A stretch of 64,000 nucleotides of DNA from Micropterix aruncella (lineage: Eukaryota; Arthropoda; Insecta; Lepidoptera; Micropterigidae). This document shows, one piece after another, positions 9,851-20,823 of this stretch. The stretch covers positions 13,124,303 through 13,188,302 of the forward strand of contig OX155960.1 in NCBI GenBank assembly GCA_944548615.1. Reading direction: 5' to 3'. A model generated the notes under the pieces. The model ran no database searches, was not told the DNA's origin, and saw nothing but the letters and a program-made list of their open reading frames with translations. How positions within the stretch are numbered: the stretch's first letter is position 1; every line of letters starts with the position of its first letter. The position numbers and the translations under genes are program-made.

Positions 9851-10669
9851 TACCATTTTCAAATTTCCTAATTGGTTTTCTATTTCGTTTAAGATAAGTG
9901 GCCATGAATAGTGGCCAGAAATAAAGATTACCAAACAAATTTATCTGCATAAAATAAAAACTGCTATATTTAAAGCTAAGAATGCCCGAGGAGAAGAAAT
10001 TGGGAGAGGAAGGAGATAGAAAGGGAAAAATTAGTTACTTCTTGGAAAAGTAGTCATGTTTGAGGTGAGTCTTGAATTTTCTTTATTTATTTATTGCAAA
10101 AAAATATACAGAAATTATTAAATTACGCAATGATTTAGGAAGAAAAATTATAATTTTTATTCCAAGCCCAAAGTTTCAATAAAAATGCCAATCGTATAAA
10201 AATTTCTTCTTCAATTAAAAAAAAAATATATAAAAAAGATGCTAAGAATATGTTATAGTAAAATAAAAAACTTAATAAATAAAATACATAAAATAATCAT
10301 TAAAAAATCAAAATAATCATTAAATAATGAAAGTAGTTATCTAATAAAAGCAGTTATAAATCCAAATACAAAAATTATTTTATAAAATAAAAAGCTGAAT
10401 TCACTTTCGTTTACATTTAGGTAATTGTATTGTTAGAGATGTAGGGTGTGTACAGCATAAGTGTATGTGTGTGTGTGTGTGTGTAAATATGTTGCTATTT
10501 TTGAAATATCATGAGGTTACATTCTGTTTCCGTTCTTCCTTCACTAATTAACCACTAAATGAGACTTTTTGTAAGAACCACCTACGTTAGTCCTGAAACA
10601 TCGAAGTACATTCCTAAAATATTCAATAATTTTGGAGCAAGGTAATGGTGTTGTCCAAACGATGTAAAA
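9851..10669. other. AT-rich sequence with a GT microsatellite
   Basis: No gene recognised. Mostly A/T-rich, probably in part the reversed 3'-UTR of the LINE at 10670-10760. A short (GT)n tract lies at 10461-10484. Confidence 0.4.
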
Positions 10670-10760
10670 TCCTGGGCGAAATTATTCCAAAGAAGGCGAG
10701 TTTCGTATATTTGCTGAGAGATCGTCCCAGTGTCTTGCACCCTGGACAGAGAAAGATTAG
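10670..10760 (-). mobile_element. LINE ORF2 C-terminal fragment
   Basis: The minus strand reads HWDDLSANIRNSPSLE then a stop, the C-terminal motif LW..LP..IR.S.S...F of Jockey/CR1-type LINEs. The same segment in sense direction occurs near 42190-42260 (IWNDLPANIRNSPSLESFNN). The plus-strand frame 10645-10959 is antisense to it and not a gene. Confidence 0.6.
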
Positions 10761-11495
10761 GAGGAGAAATCAGTATTATGACAAGGAATTTTTAGTAAAT
10801 TATCAGAGGCTGACCGACGCACTAAACTGTAGGAAATCAACGGTTTGGAAACCTCATGGAAATAGGATTGTGACAATTGGGAGAGTACACGATAGAGGAG
10901 AGGAAGTATATGAATATTTCTCCTTTGATGTACAGACGTACTGTACACAATTAGTATAATAAGGAAATAATAACAGTTAGGTCAAGTTGACGGATTGACG
11001 AATAAAATGAAATCGACGTGAGCAAATTTCCGCTTCATAATTTATTTATATAATGATGTTATTATAATACGAGCATCATAATTGTGTATATCAATAAATA
11101 ATGATATTATGATATGATATGATATCATAATTATGGTAATGATTTATTGATATTATGATATACATAATTTATCTATATCATGATATCAACTTCAACGATT
11201 TTCTAAAAAAAATAAATAAGGAAAAGCTCACAGGTCACTCACAGAAGCTAGTGTGACGGTTCCCGCGTAGGTTTCCCAGTATGTTAGTATTCATACATCC
11301 TGGCACACATGTCACCTGTATATATGCTACTATATGGGAGTCAGAAACTTATTTTTGCGTTGGATATCGCATAATTTGAGTAACGAGATAACTCGTTTAT
11401 AAAATCGGCTCGTGTTAATTAATGCCAGTTCACTTCAAAGGAGTAATGTCGAATTCTGGTAGTGGAGTCGTCGCCAAAACTTGACATTATTGACC
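10761..11495. other. Unassigned; includes GATATTAT-type low complexity
   Basis: 10761-11020 has no recognised content. 11040-11200 is a self-complementary AT tract built of ATGATATTATGATATC-like words. 11216-11495 is unassigned. Confidence 0.35.
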
Positions 11496-12169
11496 TGTAA
11501 CGGCCCTTATGTACCGTTACATGCGATCAACAAATGCATCGGTTTCCAGTGAAATACACTGACACAATTCAGCTATTATTTTGACTCGTGCAGCGATGAA
11601 TCAGCACGATGAAACAATACTTTTACTCGGAATATTTCGGATTGCATCATTTCCCGGCCTATATAAACCGGCGAAAAAGCAACCACAGTATAACTCCTCG
11701 AGTGGTCACGTCTCCGAGATAGCGACGGCACACTTCGGTGTCCCGGCTTCTTGCTCACTGATCATTCCTCGAGTGATCACCTCCGCCAAGGTTGCGACGG
11801 CTTACTCGGTACCCCTCTCACGAGGTCGCTCAACGAGTCCGGCTCCTTGGTTTCCTTTCCTTATCTTTCCCAGTCACGAAGCATCAGTCTGAAATCCCAC
11901 AGACTCGAGCCGTGCCCAGTACAAGATACTAGGAGCACAAATACAATCCTCATCCATATACCCTCGTAACTGCAGTCGCGCATCAATACACTCGCGACGA
12001 CATAATCTGTCCGGGAAGCGTTATAACTGGCAATATCAAACTTTCAATCGATTCAATAAATACCTTCTGCTTCACTCTAAACCGCCTTTCAATACGGAGA
12101 TAACTCGTAAGTTGATACCACCACCTCACACCGAACAACTTGGAGTCTAGTGAGGGGTGGTCCCTCACA
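11496..12169 (+). mobile_element. Solo LTR, Gypsy-like family, flanked by GACC
   Basis: The best copy of the family, 674 bp: starts TGTAACGGCCCTTATG, ends GGTCCCTCACA, and is flanked by a perfect 4-bp duplication GACC (11492-11495, 12170-12173). It holds an LTR promoter (TATATAAA at 11660-11667) and a polyadenylation signal AATAAA at 12055-12060, which set the orientation of the family. No internal region. It contains a repeated block around two ATCACTCG-type motifs (near 11706 and 11775), absent or single in other copies, which accounts for its greater length. Confidence 0.88.
11660..11667 (+). promoter_or_regulatory. LTR TATA box
   Basis: CGGCC-TATATAAA-CCGGCG, conserved in the other copies (reversed near 711-722, 2431-2445 and 8460-8475). 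About 395 bp before the AATAAA at 12055, as expected of a U3-R-U5 layout. Confidence 0.7.
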
Positions 12170-12589
12170 GACCCTTACCTCCAGCATGTGAAATATTAAT
12201 TTTTAAAAACTCACAAGACAAATATACTTGGTGGGTTTTTTTGTTATCGGGAAATAAGAACCATTAAATAAATTAGCACTCCTTATTACTTATTTGCTAA
12301 TGACTATTCCTTATGTGTGACACTAATATAGAATACATACAACCAGTGTAGACAAAGCACGAGCCAGAACATACACGCACCTTCAATCCTTAGATCCTAT
12401 CCAATTTTACTGCTGTAGCTTTACACGTCGAGCATTTCTTTCGGCGAATGAATTTATTACCACATCTATTAATAATTTTAGTGTCACGTTCAAAAGAGTA
12501 GTTGTTAACAAATAAAACCCACTTGAAATACTCACACACATAAATACAGACCGTCGCTTAACTTTCGGTTGTTCGGATTTATTCGACTT
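12170..12589. other. Unassigned sequence
   Basis: No gene, repeat family or domain recognised. Confidence 0.3.
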
Positions 12590-13015
12590 TGATTGTCTAC
12601 TCCAAGCGCGTATCCGCGTCTCTTTCTTATGGAGAGGATTTTTTCTAGACGCGGCGGGAATTCCGCTGGCATACATGTTGATATACACATAATATGTCTT
12701 TCGGGCTCATATTATGAGCCCGAAAGAAAATGTCAATCAGCAGTTTGGTACAAATTAAATAAATACCATGATCTCGCAAATGCATACACCGGGCTTCACT
12801 GTTCACCGTCACGCGGTGGAAGTTGGCGTTCGTGGCCTGCCAGCTAAATCTCTGTTTCACCTCTTTAAAGATCTTGGTATCTTCAGGAAAATAATCAACT
12901 CAATCAACTCCTTCCATCTATCTCATCAACTAGATGAGATATCTAAAACTGCGATTTCTGCATCTTTGGAAAATTCTGTGGCTTCGAAAGGGGAGTGAAT
13001 GGGTGGTAAGCTGCA
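12590..13015 (+). repeat. Interspersed repeat with a 31-bp palindrome
   Basis: 12740-13010 matches 37385-37650 (AAATAAATACCA...TCTCGCAAATGC, CGTGGCCTGCCAGC.AAATCTC, CTTCGAAGGGGAGTGAATG). 12595-12670 resembles 45005-45090 (GTATCC..GTC, TATGG.GAGGAT). A perfect palindrome lies at 12697-12727 between the two blocks. No protein recognised; the element class is unknown. Confidence 0.5.
12697..12727. repeat. 31-bp perfect palindrome
   Basis: TCTTTCGGGCTCATA, one central T, then the exact reverse complement. The motif CTCGGGCTCA is also found near 45005 in the related repeat, so one arm is probably original and the other a copy. Confidence 0.92.
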
Positions 13016-13394
13016 CGCTCACATGTGAAAAGACAGCTGTCCTAAACCTACTACAGCCGGTCGTTTATCTGGAATCCACCGTTCATCCTCCAGAAGTGTA
13101 ATAATAGCATATGATGGGCCCGACTTCGATCGGTGAATTCCATGGCAGCATCGTTTGTATTTTATTGTGTGTTTACTAGAAATGATAGCTGAACTCCGTA
13201 GGGGTAACACGTGGCATAACAAATGTGGCATAGTCTCTGTTGTTTTTGTAGCTGGAAAAAATACATGATAGACTGTCCTCCGTGCGGGCGTAATTCAGTT
13301 TGTTTGCTTGTTTGAAAAACTTTTTTGCTCACACAAAGGAGTTCAACAAGGTGGGCCTGATGCCATGTGTATCTAACAAGAATATTGACAGGGT
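13016..13394. other. Unassigned sequence
   Basis: The 70-codon minus-strand frame at 13019-13231 has no recognisable domain. Nothing else supported. Confidence 0.3.
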
Positions 13395-14090
13395 TATTGT
13401 TGCTATTTTTTTATGTTGCAAATAAATATATAACAAATGTTTTTTTGAAAAGTAGCGGTCATAATATATGAGTACAATTACATAATAATTAAAATCAAAA
13501 AATAAATAAAACGAAATAACATAATATGTCAATTTAATATCGAAGGGATGAATGGGATATACGGATAAGCAAGGAGCTGGTTGAGTGAGTAAAGGGGAGG
13601 GGGGGGGGGTTATACGTCAATAAAGGTCTCTTAATAGATTTTTTAAGGCTGGTCAGGTTTTCAAGCTGTCTTAAGGGCAAAGGCAGAGAGTTCCATATTC
13701 GGGCCGCCAGCACTTAAAGTAACTTGGACATGAAAGTTGATGAATGCTAAGATAAAGCCAGTAATATATTTTTCAGAGAGCATAATGGAATGCCATGGAA
13801 TGATTGCGGAGAGAAGAGATTATATAAATAAGAAGGCATGTTTGAATTAGGTAAACGAATGAGTATAGTTAGTAGTAGTTAGTAGGTGAAAATACCGACA
13901 TCGTTTAATGGAGAGCCACTTCATTCGCCTACAAAATGTCGATATGTAATCAAACTTCTTCAAGGAGTAAACAAATCCAATAAAAGTGTTTTGAATCTTT
14001 TCCAGTTTTTTAGGTATCTCCTAATTCGCATCTAGGTAAACCCACATCAGCGTAATTAATTATTGGTTAAATAAAAAAATGAACCCTCCT
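13395..14090 (-). mobile_element. LINE 3' end, same family as 2958-3791
   Basis: Aligns by eye over about 600 bp to 2990-3610 (TCCATATT.GGGCCGCC, AAAGCCAGTAATA, GTCGATATGTAATCAA.CTTC). More decayed; no open frame survives. Contains a G-run near 13595-13607. Confidence 0.7.
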
Positions 14091-14345
14091 ATGGCGGGGT
14101 AAAAATTTCTGCCCGGGATAGTTTTGCGCATAACTTTTAAACTACTATACGGATCGTAAAAAGAATAACTGCAAAATGATCGCATTGAAATTTGAAATAT
14201 TATAACATTACAACATTATCTCGTAAAACAATTAAGATAATAATGAATAAATATTACAGTTAGCACAGCGCGGAAAGCGTCTAACCAAGAATGGTTAGCT
14301 CACATAGGAAGGGTTAACACAAAGAGGTAGGAAATTCTACACTAG
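14091..14345. repeat. Unnamed interspersed repeat, copy 1
   Basis: Shares GTAAAACAATTA.ATAAT and GATCGCATTGAAATTTGAAAT-type words with 23410-23640 in the same order. Class unknown. Confidence 0.4.
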
Positions 14346-15105
14346 TTTAAAAATTGGGGACTTGCAAAGAATTTACGACTGACCTCATTATTATTATTTT
14401 ACCATTTTATTACATTACATTACATTTTCGTCGTGTCCAATTGACGGCTAAAGACCGCTCTTGGACGTGTCAAAATAATTGGGTTAGGTAGTATATCTCG
14501 TTACTACTCTTTACTGAACATACATAGGGAGTCAAGAATTAACCACTAGATTGTCAAACTATAAATATAAATAATCAAAATAGAAGCCTTATATTTGAAG
14601 TAGTTAGTAATTCGGAAAGATACGTTAAAATTATTCATCGTAATATTCAAATTGTCAGTAAAATGTTAAATAATCAAATTAAAGCTACGGTATGCATTTT
14701 AAACTAAAAGTACAGATTTAAGACCATATAAAACAATCAGACAATAAGACTCTACTTTTTAAGTAATTTAAATAGGCACAATATTTAAAAAATCATGGCC
14801 CTCAAATTCGGGCAGATTATAGAAAGGGTGGCCTATCAGCATCTGCTTGATGTTTTTTTTTTTTTATATCCTCCAGCTAGAGATTATTATTATAATAGTC
14901 TCTAATATGTTACACTTCTGGGAATCAAGGATAAGCTGGGTGCTCAGCAGCCCTCGCGACCCTCAAGAATCTACTTAGGTATTTAAAATGTCTATTTTGA
15001 CTAACACTGGATGGAAATTACTGTTTCAAGAATTAGTTCATGTAAATCTAAAAATTCGCATATTTTGAGTTTTCGAAAAAGAAAAAATACAGAGTAAGTT
15101 TTAAG
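14346..15105. other. AT-rich unassigned DNA
   Basis: No gene. (ATTACATTAC)-like repeats near 14405-14425 and a weak hairpin AGAGATTATTATTA...AATAGTCTCT near 14879-14910. Confidence 0.35.
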
Positions 15106-15510
15106 TACGTGATTCATTTAGTACGAGCAATAAGCAATTAAAAAAATTAAAAAAATGTTTTTCGACAAAATTTTCATTAAAACTTACCTTATTGCTCGTA
15201 CCTACTCATTCACCTAAATCAAGAACGCCTGCTAATTAAAACATCCTGCTTTTTTTTTAACGAAAAAAGTTTTAAATTTGTTTAGCGCACTGCGCCATCT
15301 GGCGGGAGGTAAAATATCGCGAATTATTTTTCCTACCGCTATATAGCGCAGTGCGCTCAACGCTTGTCAATCTTTTATTAAAAATTAAAATGATCAAATT
15401 TACAAAAAAGTGTTTTTTTTTATTTTTCTGCAATTTTTAATCAAAAGTTGCCTAATTGCTCGTACCTACTGATTCCCCCACATCAAGGATGCCGGTTAAT
15501 TAAAACTCAA
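15106..15510. repeat. Inverted-repeat element built on a GTACGAGCAAT motif
   Basis: TAGTACGAGCAATAAG (near 15120) is followed by its inverse CTTATTGCTCGTAC (near 15190) and by a further inverted copy near 15455-15520 including CATCAAGGATGCCGGTTAATTAAAACTC. Related sequence lies at 922-965 and 44735. The structure suggests a foldback or MITE-type element. It contains the hairpin at 15284-15357. Confidence 0.5.
15284..15357. repeat. Long hairpin with perfect 12-bp GC-rich ends
   Basis: AGCGCACTGCGC (15284-15295) pairs exactly with GCGCAGTGCGCT (15346-15357). Further pairing inside (GCGGGAGGTAAAA against TTTTTCCTACCGC) makes a nearly continuous 74-nt hairpin. Confidence 0.85.
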
Positions 15511-15914
15511 CTGTATATTTCTTGTTATATTCTGTTAGTCGCTTTTCCTATTGCCAATTATTGTGGTGTAAAGTATAAAGTAAACAGTTCCAGCCACAAC
15601 AAATGACATAACATGAAGAGATTTAAAAGGTTTTTAAAAATGTATTTTTAGTAGACGTATATATTTTCCTGTAGTAAGTATTTTTTCAATCTTCTTGTAT
15701 ATAAAGGTGGCAAGTCGTTTATACCCGTCAACTTACGTCACAGAAAAATAATTTGCGAAAGTAACTCTCTAGCAAGAGATTTTCGCTCCTAGAATAGAAT
15801 TTTCCACCTACGCTGTGACATCAATACTATCGCTGGCGGACGACGCCTTTTAACCTTTCGGAGATATATAAATGAAAAACATATTTTTTCCCTAATGTCG
15901 GTCACTACATTTAG
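15511..15914. other. Unassigned sequence
   Basis: No gene or repeat recognised. Confidence 0.3.
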
Positions 15915-15955
15915 GGGTGTCAATAACTACGGGCTGACCCGCAACTACAGGGAGT
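15915..15955 (-). mobile_element. 3' end of a divergent family G copy
   Basis: Reversed, it reads ATAACTCCCTG...CCCGTAGTTATTGACACCCC, matching the 3' end of the divergent copy at 51795-51835. It was cut off by the M1 insertion at 15960. Confidence 0.45.
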
Positions 15956-15959
15956 TATA

Positions 15960-16734
15960 CTGCCGTCGTAAATGAAAACACAGTAACTTCATTTACTGTG
16001 TTTATACAAGTTTGGTTCTTTAAAATCACGAGTTGGAGTACTATAAGACAAATTTTTCGGTTTTTCTGTCGATGGATAGTTACCGAGATACCTTAGATAA
16101 AAACACAGTATTAAAAAAAAAACAGAATATTCTAAATAAAAAACACTGTATGTATATTTTTTATGTTTAAATACAGTGACCTATTATTTACTGTGATCTT
16201 TTTTAATACTTACAAGCACTTAAGAAATATTTTTGTTTGGTTACAACACGGCTTCTTCAGATACTGTGGTTTTAGGTAAAATTTTGTTAAAAGTTAATTT
16301 ATTAATACACGAATTAATCACAGTATCTCAATTACTGTGTTTAAGATGCCTGCAGTTTTTTATTTATTTAAAAAATATATATTTATTTTACATGGTAAGA
16401 ATACATTAATGGGTAAAATTTACCTATAACACAGTAACCACTCAGTTACGGTGTTATAGCTTAAAAATATAAAACTTATCAAATTATTTTCCTATTATCA
16501 AATTATATTCCAATTTAAAACACAATATCTAATTTAATTAATTAAACAATTATAATTTAATATATATTTTTATGCAGAATTGAAGTTCTAACCTTTTTTT
16601 AACATTAAAGATTAAAAGAAATAATCTATATTGATTACTTTGTTCGTGAAAACAAATATTTAACAAATGAACTTTGACCGCGTTTTTCTCAAAACGTCTT
16701 TTTCAAGTTACTGTGTTTTCATTTACAACGGCAG
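15960..16734. mobile_element. M1: 775-bp MITE-like element with 30-bp terminal inverted repeats
   Basis: The left end CTGCCGTCGTAAATGAAA...CACAGTAACT and right end AGTTACTGTG...TTTCATTTACAACGGCAG are reverse complements with one mismatch over about 30 bp. TATA flanks both ends (15956-15959, 16735-16738), compatible with a TA or TATA target duplication. The AT-rich interior has no open frame but carries about ten more copies of ACACAGTA or its inverse, several as local hairpins. A non-autonomous DNA transposon is the best reading. Confidence 0.8.
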
Positions 16735-16738
16735 TATA

Positions 16739-16970
16739 GCGACACCGCTGGTCTGGAAAAGTACTTTCCTAAGCAGCGGTGCTAGTTATTGACCTGGCGT
16801 CACCTAACTTTAGAAACGATCCGTTGGCCACCGATCCCGTGTGATCCGTTCCCCACGGTCCGCAATAAATTTGAACATGAATTACCGCTAACGTCAGGTA
16901 AAGGCCGCGCAAGCGACCTCGAATCTGTGACCTAACTAGAGAACCGATAAATCATTCTAATCTGTTAACA
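16739..16970 (+). mobile_element. Divergent family G fragment
   Basis: Contains GGCCGCGCAAGCGACCTCGAAT and TGAATTACC.CTAACGTCAG, matching the divergent copy at 51600-51670. Both ends degenerate. Confidence 0.5.
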
Positions 16971-18376
16971 GGTAAATATAATAAAAGAATTACAAAAACG
17001 GCTGCCGTTACAGAAAGTGAACTATTCTATTTATAATAATTATTTTTGTTACGTTTTCTTAAAAAATATTTGTGTTTTATGTATTTATCTATGTAGATAG
17101 ATGTATATCTCCTGAATTTACTCAATCAAACCTTTTATTTGACACTAAACACGATATATTTATATTAATTTATTCACATTTTGACATTTAGACACGACAT
17201 GGTTATGCCTACTTTAAATAATCATTAATTTTGACTACGATTGACAGTTAGATACCAACAGTTTGTGGTTAAACTATACGAAATGTCAAATAAACATAAC
17301 CTCAAAATATACCTAGCTAGAAGTACATTTTGAGACACTGAAAACGACTTCTCTAGCTCCGCTTCGAATAGCTTTGTGGATTTTAAAAATAAATGAATAT
17401 GAATAACGATAATTAATGATAAAATGTAAGCAACTTCATGAACTGAACCAAGACGAAAAGACTCATCTGTCATAAGTTAGTCTAGAAAAAGTACTATCTG
17501 CCCAGATAGTCTAGAAAAAGTACAATTTGGCGTGCCACCGTGACTAACGAGGAGCTCTCAAACATTTTTGGTTGTCGCTTGCAATAACAACATCGGGTCG
17601 AATAGACCTCTTACCAGAATGTGTCGCGTTTTTTGGTAAGTCGTGTAAAGGATTAGACATATTTTATGATTCCATTAATTTAATAAAAGACTCGATCATA
17701 TCTCCTACTTCTTAAGGATTCACTAACTGCCTTCCTAATGTACTGTATTATATGATTATTATATTAATATTATATATTAACATACAATTGTATTATATCA
17801 TATTATGTATAATAAATATTATTATCCAATTACTCATTTTGCTATATCCAAATAACCATATTTACAAGTTATTTAATTATTACTTTTTTTACCCTTATAT
17901 TGTTATTAGCGTTATTTTTTTTTCTACTATCAACGTGTTCATGTTATTTCTGTTAATTTGTAATGCAAGCATTGCAAACTATTCATAGGATAGTAAATTT
18001 GTTTCGTTTGAATTTGTTTTTAAAATACTAGTATCATATATTTACTATCTGTAAGTTATAAAATCTAAAATCTGTAAGTTTGCTATAAAATAAAAAATAA
18101 AAAATAAATAAAATAAGGGTCAGTATTGCTACATTAAAATATTTTCTGCCCACGTCGAATTGACTGTGGAACGAGTTGGCAAGCGATTTAGAGTCGCCCC
18201 TCTCTCTTTGCCGTTGGTGAATGTAATTGACGCCATTTATTTTCGACAAATCGTATTTTCCTTGTAACGTAATTAATTGATATCATTTCAGCGTTAGCAC
18301 GAGTGATTTTCCTTTAAACTTTTCGTGGGATGTATGTCGTTTACAGGAACACCACAATTTCAGGATAATTTGTAAG
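16971..18376. other. AT-rich DNA, no gene recognised
   Basis: Open frames of 60-82 codons here are AT-driven. A 16-bp direct repeat (AGTCTAGAAAAAGTAC) occurs twice about 28 bp apart near 17479-17522. 18085-18120 is AAATAAAATA-rich and may be a LINE tail. Confidence 0.35.
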
Positions 18377-18597
18377 TGTGACGGGCCACTTCTCACTAGA
18401 CACAAGTTGTTTGATGTGAGGAGATGGTGTCAACTTGCGGGTTATCTCCGTATTGAAAGTCGATTGAAAGTATATCAGAATGTTATTTATTGTATCAGAA
18501 GTAATTTAGATAGACTGATACTTGTTCCTCTCGATATGAGGAAGGAAGGAAAAGGTACCCAAAATGGTCGGACCCGTTGACCCAACTCGTGAGAGTA
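18377..18597 (-). mobile_element. Truncated LTR of the Gypsy-like family
   Basis: Starts TGTGACGGGCCACTTCTCAC and follows the U5 side of the family (AACTTGCGGGTTATCTCCGTAT, GACCCGTTGACCCAACTCGTGAGAG), then breaks off. The TATA region and the far terminus are missing. Confidence 0.72.
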
Positions 18598-18614
18598 TTT
18601 TGTAAATGTCCGTT

Positions 18615-18646
18615 TGAAAATGTCCGTGAGACAACGGACATTTTCA
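18615..18646. repeat. Perfect 13-bp inverted repeat, 6-nt loop
   Basis: TGAAAATGTCCGT - GAGACA - ACGGACATTTTCA, just beyond the breakpoint of the truncated LTR. Confidence 0.9.
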
Positions 18647-19239
18647 ATATTTCATATGAGCCGACCTAAGTTTAGCGAGGCTGTACGTAGCTTACTTGGC
18701 GACTACGAAATATGTATAAACCCGTAAAATACATATGTGAAGAGTTCGAAAACAAACAGATCGAAAATGAGACATAGCAAGAGACTACAATTTAAATACC
18801 TATATCCTTTCCTATATCCCCCATCTCCTTTCCTATGCTAGTGATAGTTCGATAGTAATTATATATATTTCAGTGGAATTTCGATAAATATTGTATAAGA
18901 AAATAATGTAAGACACTGAGGAACACTTAAACGGCCAGCAAAACATTGTAATATGATAATTGGTTATAATTAATTGAGCGCTGTATGTTTCCCGATGATT
19001 AAATAAATAAAGCGGTTTCTGGTAAATGACTTTTTGAGTGTATGAGTGTCTGGGTGTCGGTATGTGTGTCTGTACCCACTGTATATCAGAAACTACATCA
19101 CCAATCGGGACAAAATTATGCATACAAATAGTTTATTCCAACGCCGAGATTTCAAATCTTGATAGGGATCAACCTTCTTCTCTTATAGTGCCTCTTTTAC
19201 AGGAGGTTGGCTGTCAGGTCTGTGATTTTTTCCCTGTCT
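18647..19239. other. Unassigned sequence
   Basis: No gene. AATAAATAAAGCGG near 19003 and the GTGTCTGGGTGTCGG region resemble the tail and T/G-rich part of insect interspersed repeats but could not be assigned. Confidence 0.3.
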
Positions 19240-19770
19240 TGGGCCAAGCGAAATAGTTCTTCTAAGCTTGAGATGTTTGTCCACTCTCAGATGTTGCGGA
19301 GACAAGACTATTTCCTTCTTCCAGCCCGTCGTTCACCGCAAACTTTCCCTATAATAATCAGCTGAAGCAGTTGATATCGCTCATGTCTCAGAACGTGGGC
19401 CAGGTACGCCGCTTTCCTTTGCTTGATTATGGGTAAAAATTCGCGATCTCTACCGAAAAATTGGAGTACTCTAACATTGGGAACTCTCTGGATCCAGCTA
19501 AAGCGGAGCATTCTACGGTAGCACTACATCTCAAATGCTTAAAGACGCTTCTAGGTGTCAGCTTTCAGGGTCGAAGCTTCGCTACTATAAAACACCACAG
19601 GCCACTTATAGCAATGGAGAATTCGTATTCGGAGCTTGATGTTAAGTTTTCGGCCGCATATCACCTTTTCCATTTTCTTGAACAATGCTCGGGCGATTTC
19701 AATCCGGGTACGAATTTCTTGTTCGCAGTCCCATTCTTCGTTTATCCACGCACCCACGTATTTGTATTGC
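19240..19770 (-). mobile_element. RTE-like LINE, C-terminal part of ORF2 (broken)
   Basis: Two minus-strand frames are collinear parts of one protein: YLGAWINEEWDCEQEI-type and IARALFKKMEKVICGRKLN (19551-19757), then FSWIQRVPNVRVLQFFGRDR and IIKQRKAAYLAHVLRHERYQ (19308-19511). The order and the K..AYLGH..R...Y.LL motif match the post-RT region of RTE-type LINEs common in insects. A frame break and stops show it is dead. No catalytic motif is included. Confidence 0.7.
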
Positions 19771-19905
19771 CGTACTCAACCGTTTTGTTTCAAAATAACG
19801 GTCTATTTTTAAAAGAAATCCTAAATCAGTTAACATTGGTCCTATCAAGATAAATAAACGTTACTTAGAATTATAAGAACAATACCTGCAACTCTTGCTT
19901 ACCCA
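19771..19905. other. Short unassigned gap
   Basis: Nothing recognised between the LINE remnant and the M2 element. Confidence 0.3.
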
Positions 19906-20452
19906 ATTACTTTCCCGGCAGAGGGGAAGTATTGTGAACGCACTAATTTGTGTATGTTTGTGTGTATTTCTCCACGATAGTGCCCAAACGCTTCATCCGA
20001 TTGAGCTGAAATCCGGTATGCAGGCATCATTTGATCATCGTAAGAGTTGAAAATATTTTGGTTGAAATCGGTTCAACGGGGTCGCGCTAGTAATACTTTA
20101 ATCTTGAAATATTGGTCTGAAGGACTTGAAATTCGGTACACAGATGCGTCGTTGGTCCTTAACCACATTGTGTAATGTGGGTTGAAATATCTCTTGTACA
20201 AGCAACACAAATATTTTTTAAATTCCGCCGTATAAGCAAATACTTTCATATTACAAAATATATATTTTCATACCACCGAAATACTACAAAAATACTACAT
20301 TTGCGATCATAATCACTTGAAACAATCACTCTTGGGGAGGGGGGGAGAGGTTGTATGCGGAATCTGGGGGAGGGAGTGGTTGGAGGGGAGAGGAGGTTGG
20401 AAGAGGGTTGGCGCGAAGGGAGGTGCTTGTTTACTTGCCGGGAAAGTCGGGG
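19906..20452. mobile_element. M2 inverted-repeat element, copy 1
   Basis: The ends ACTTTCCCGGCA (19906) and TGCCGGGAAAGT (near 20440-20451) are perfect inverted repeats of 12 bp. The body contains a T/G-rich stretch, TCTCCACGATAG.GCCCAAACGCTT, GATTGAGCTGAAAT, TACTACAAAAATACTACA and a G-rich run near 20333-20420. The same order occurs at 39695-40609 and 55576-56218. No open frame is conserved, so it is non-autonomous. Confidence 0.72.
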
Positions 20453-20823
20453 TGACATTAACCGATTTTTTTGTCGATGTCTTCAGCGGGTTTTGAAACA
20501 AATTCTCAAAATTGAATACTTCATGGCTCCGTTATTAATAGCATTAATTTTAAATTGGAAAAAATATGTGTCTTAGAATGCTTAGAATAATGCCGCAAAT
20601 GTTGCAAAGCATATATTAATATATTTAGTGGTTTACGAGTTGAAAATTACAAAAAAAAATGATAGCTAGAAAATAAAAATAATTAAATCGAACTTGAAAA
20701 TCGCTCTTATTATATACCTACATTAAGAGCTACTGATACATTGAGAGTAATCAACTATTACGCGCAAACCCGCTACCCTAGGTAGTTAAAGCGACCTTTG
20801 CCATCTTATTCCCCATGCGTTGA
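20453..20823. other. Unassigned AT-rich stretch
   Basis: No gene recognised. Confidence 0.3.

Noticed and set aside
10645..10959. 104-codon open frame with PKKASFVYLLRDRPS
   Set aside because: Antisense to a LINE C-terminus (SANIRNSPSLE); the same antisense peptide appears at 42039-42260 opposite a LINE.
313..12169. The TGT...ACA repeats as MITEs
   Set aside because: The ends are not long inverted repeats, duplications are 4 bp, a TATA box and AATAAA lie inside, and one copy adjoins a tRNA-Trp primer site: these are LTRs.
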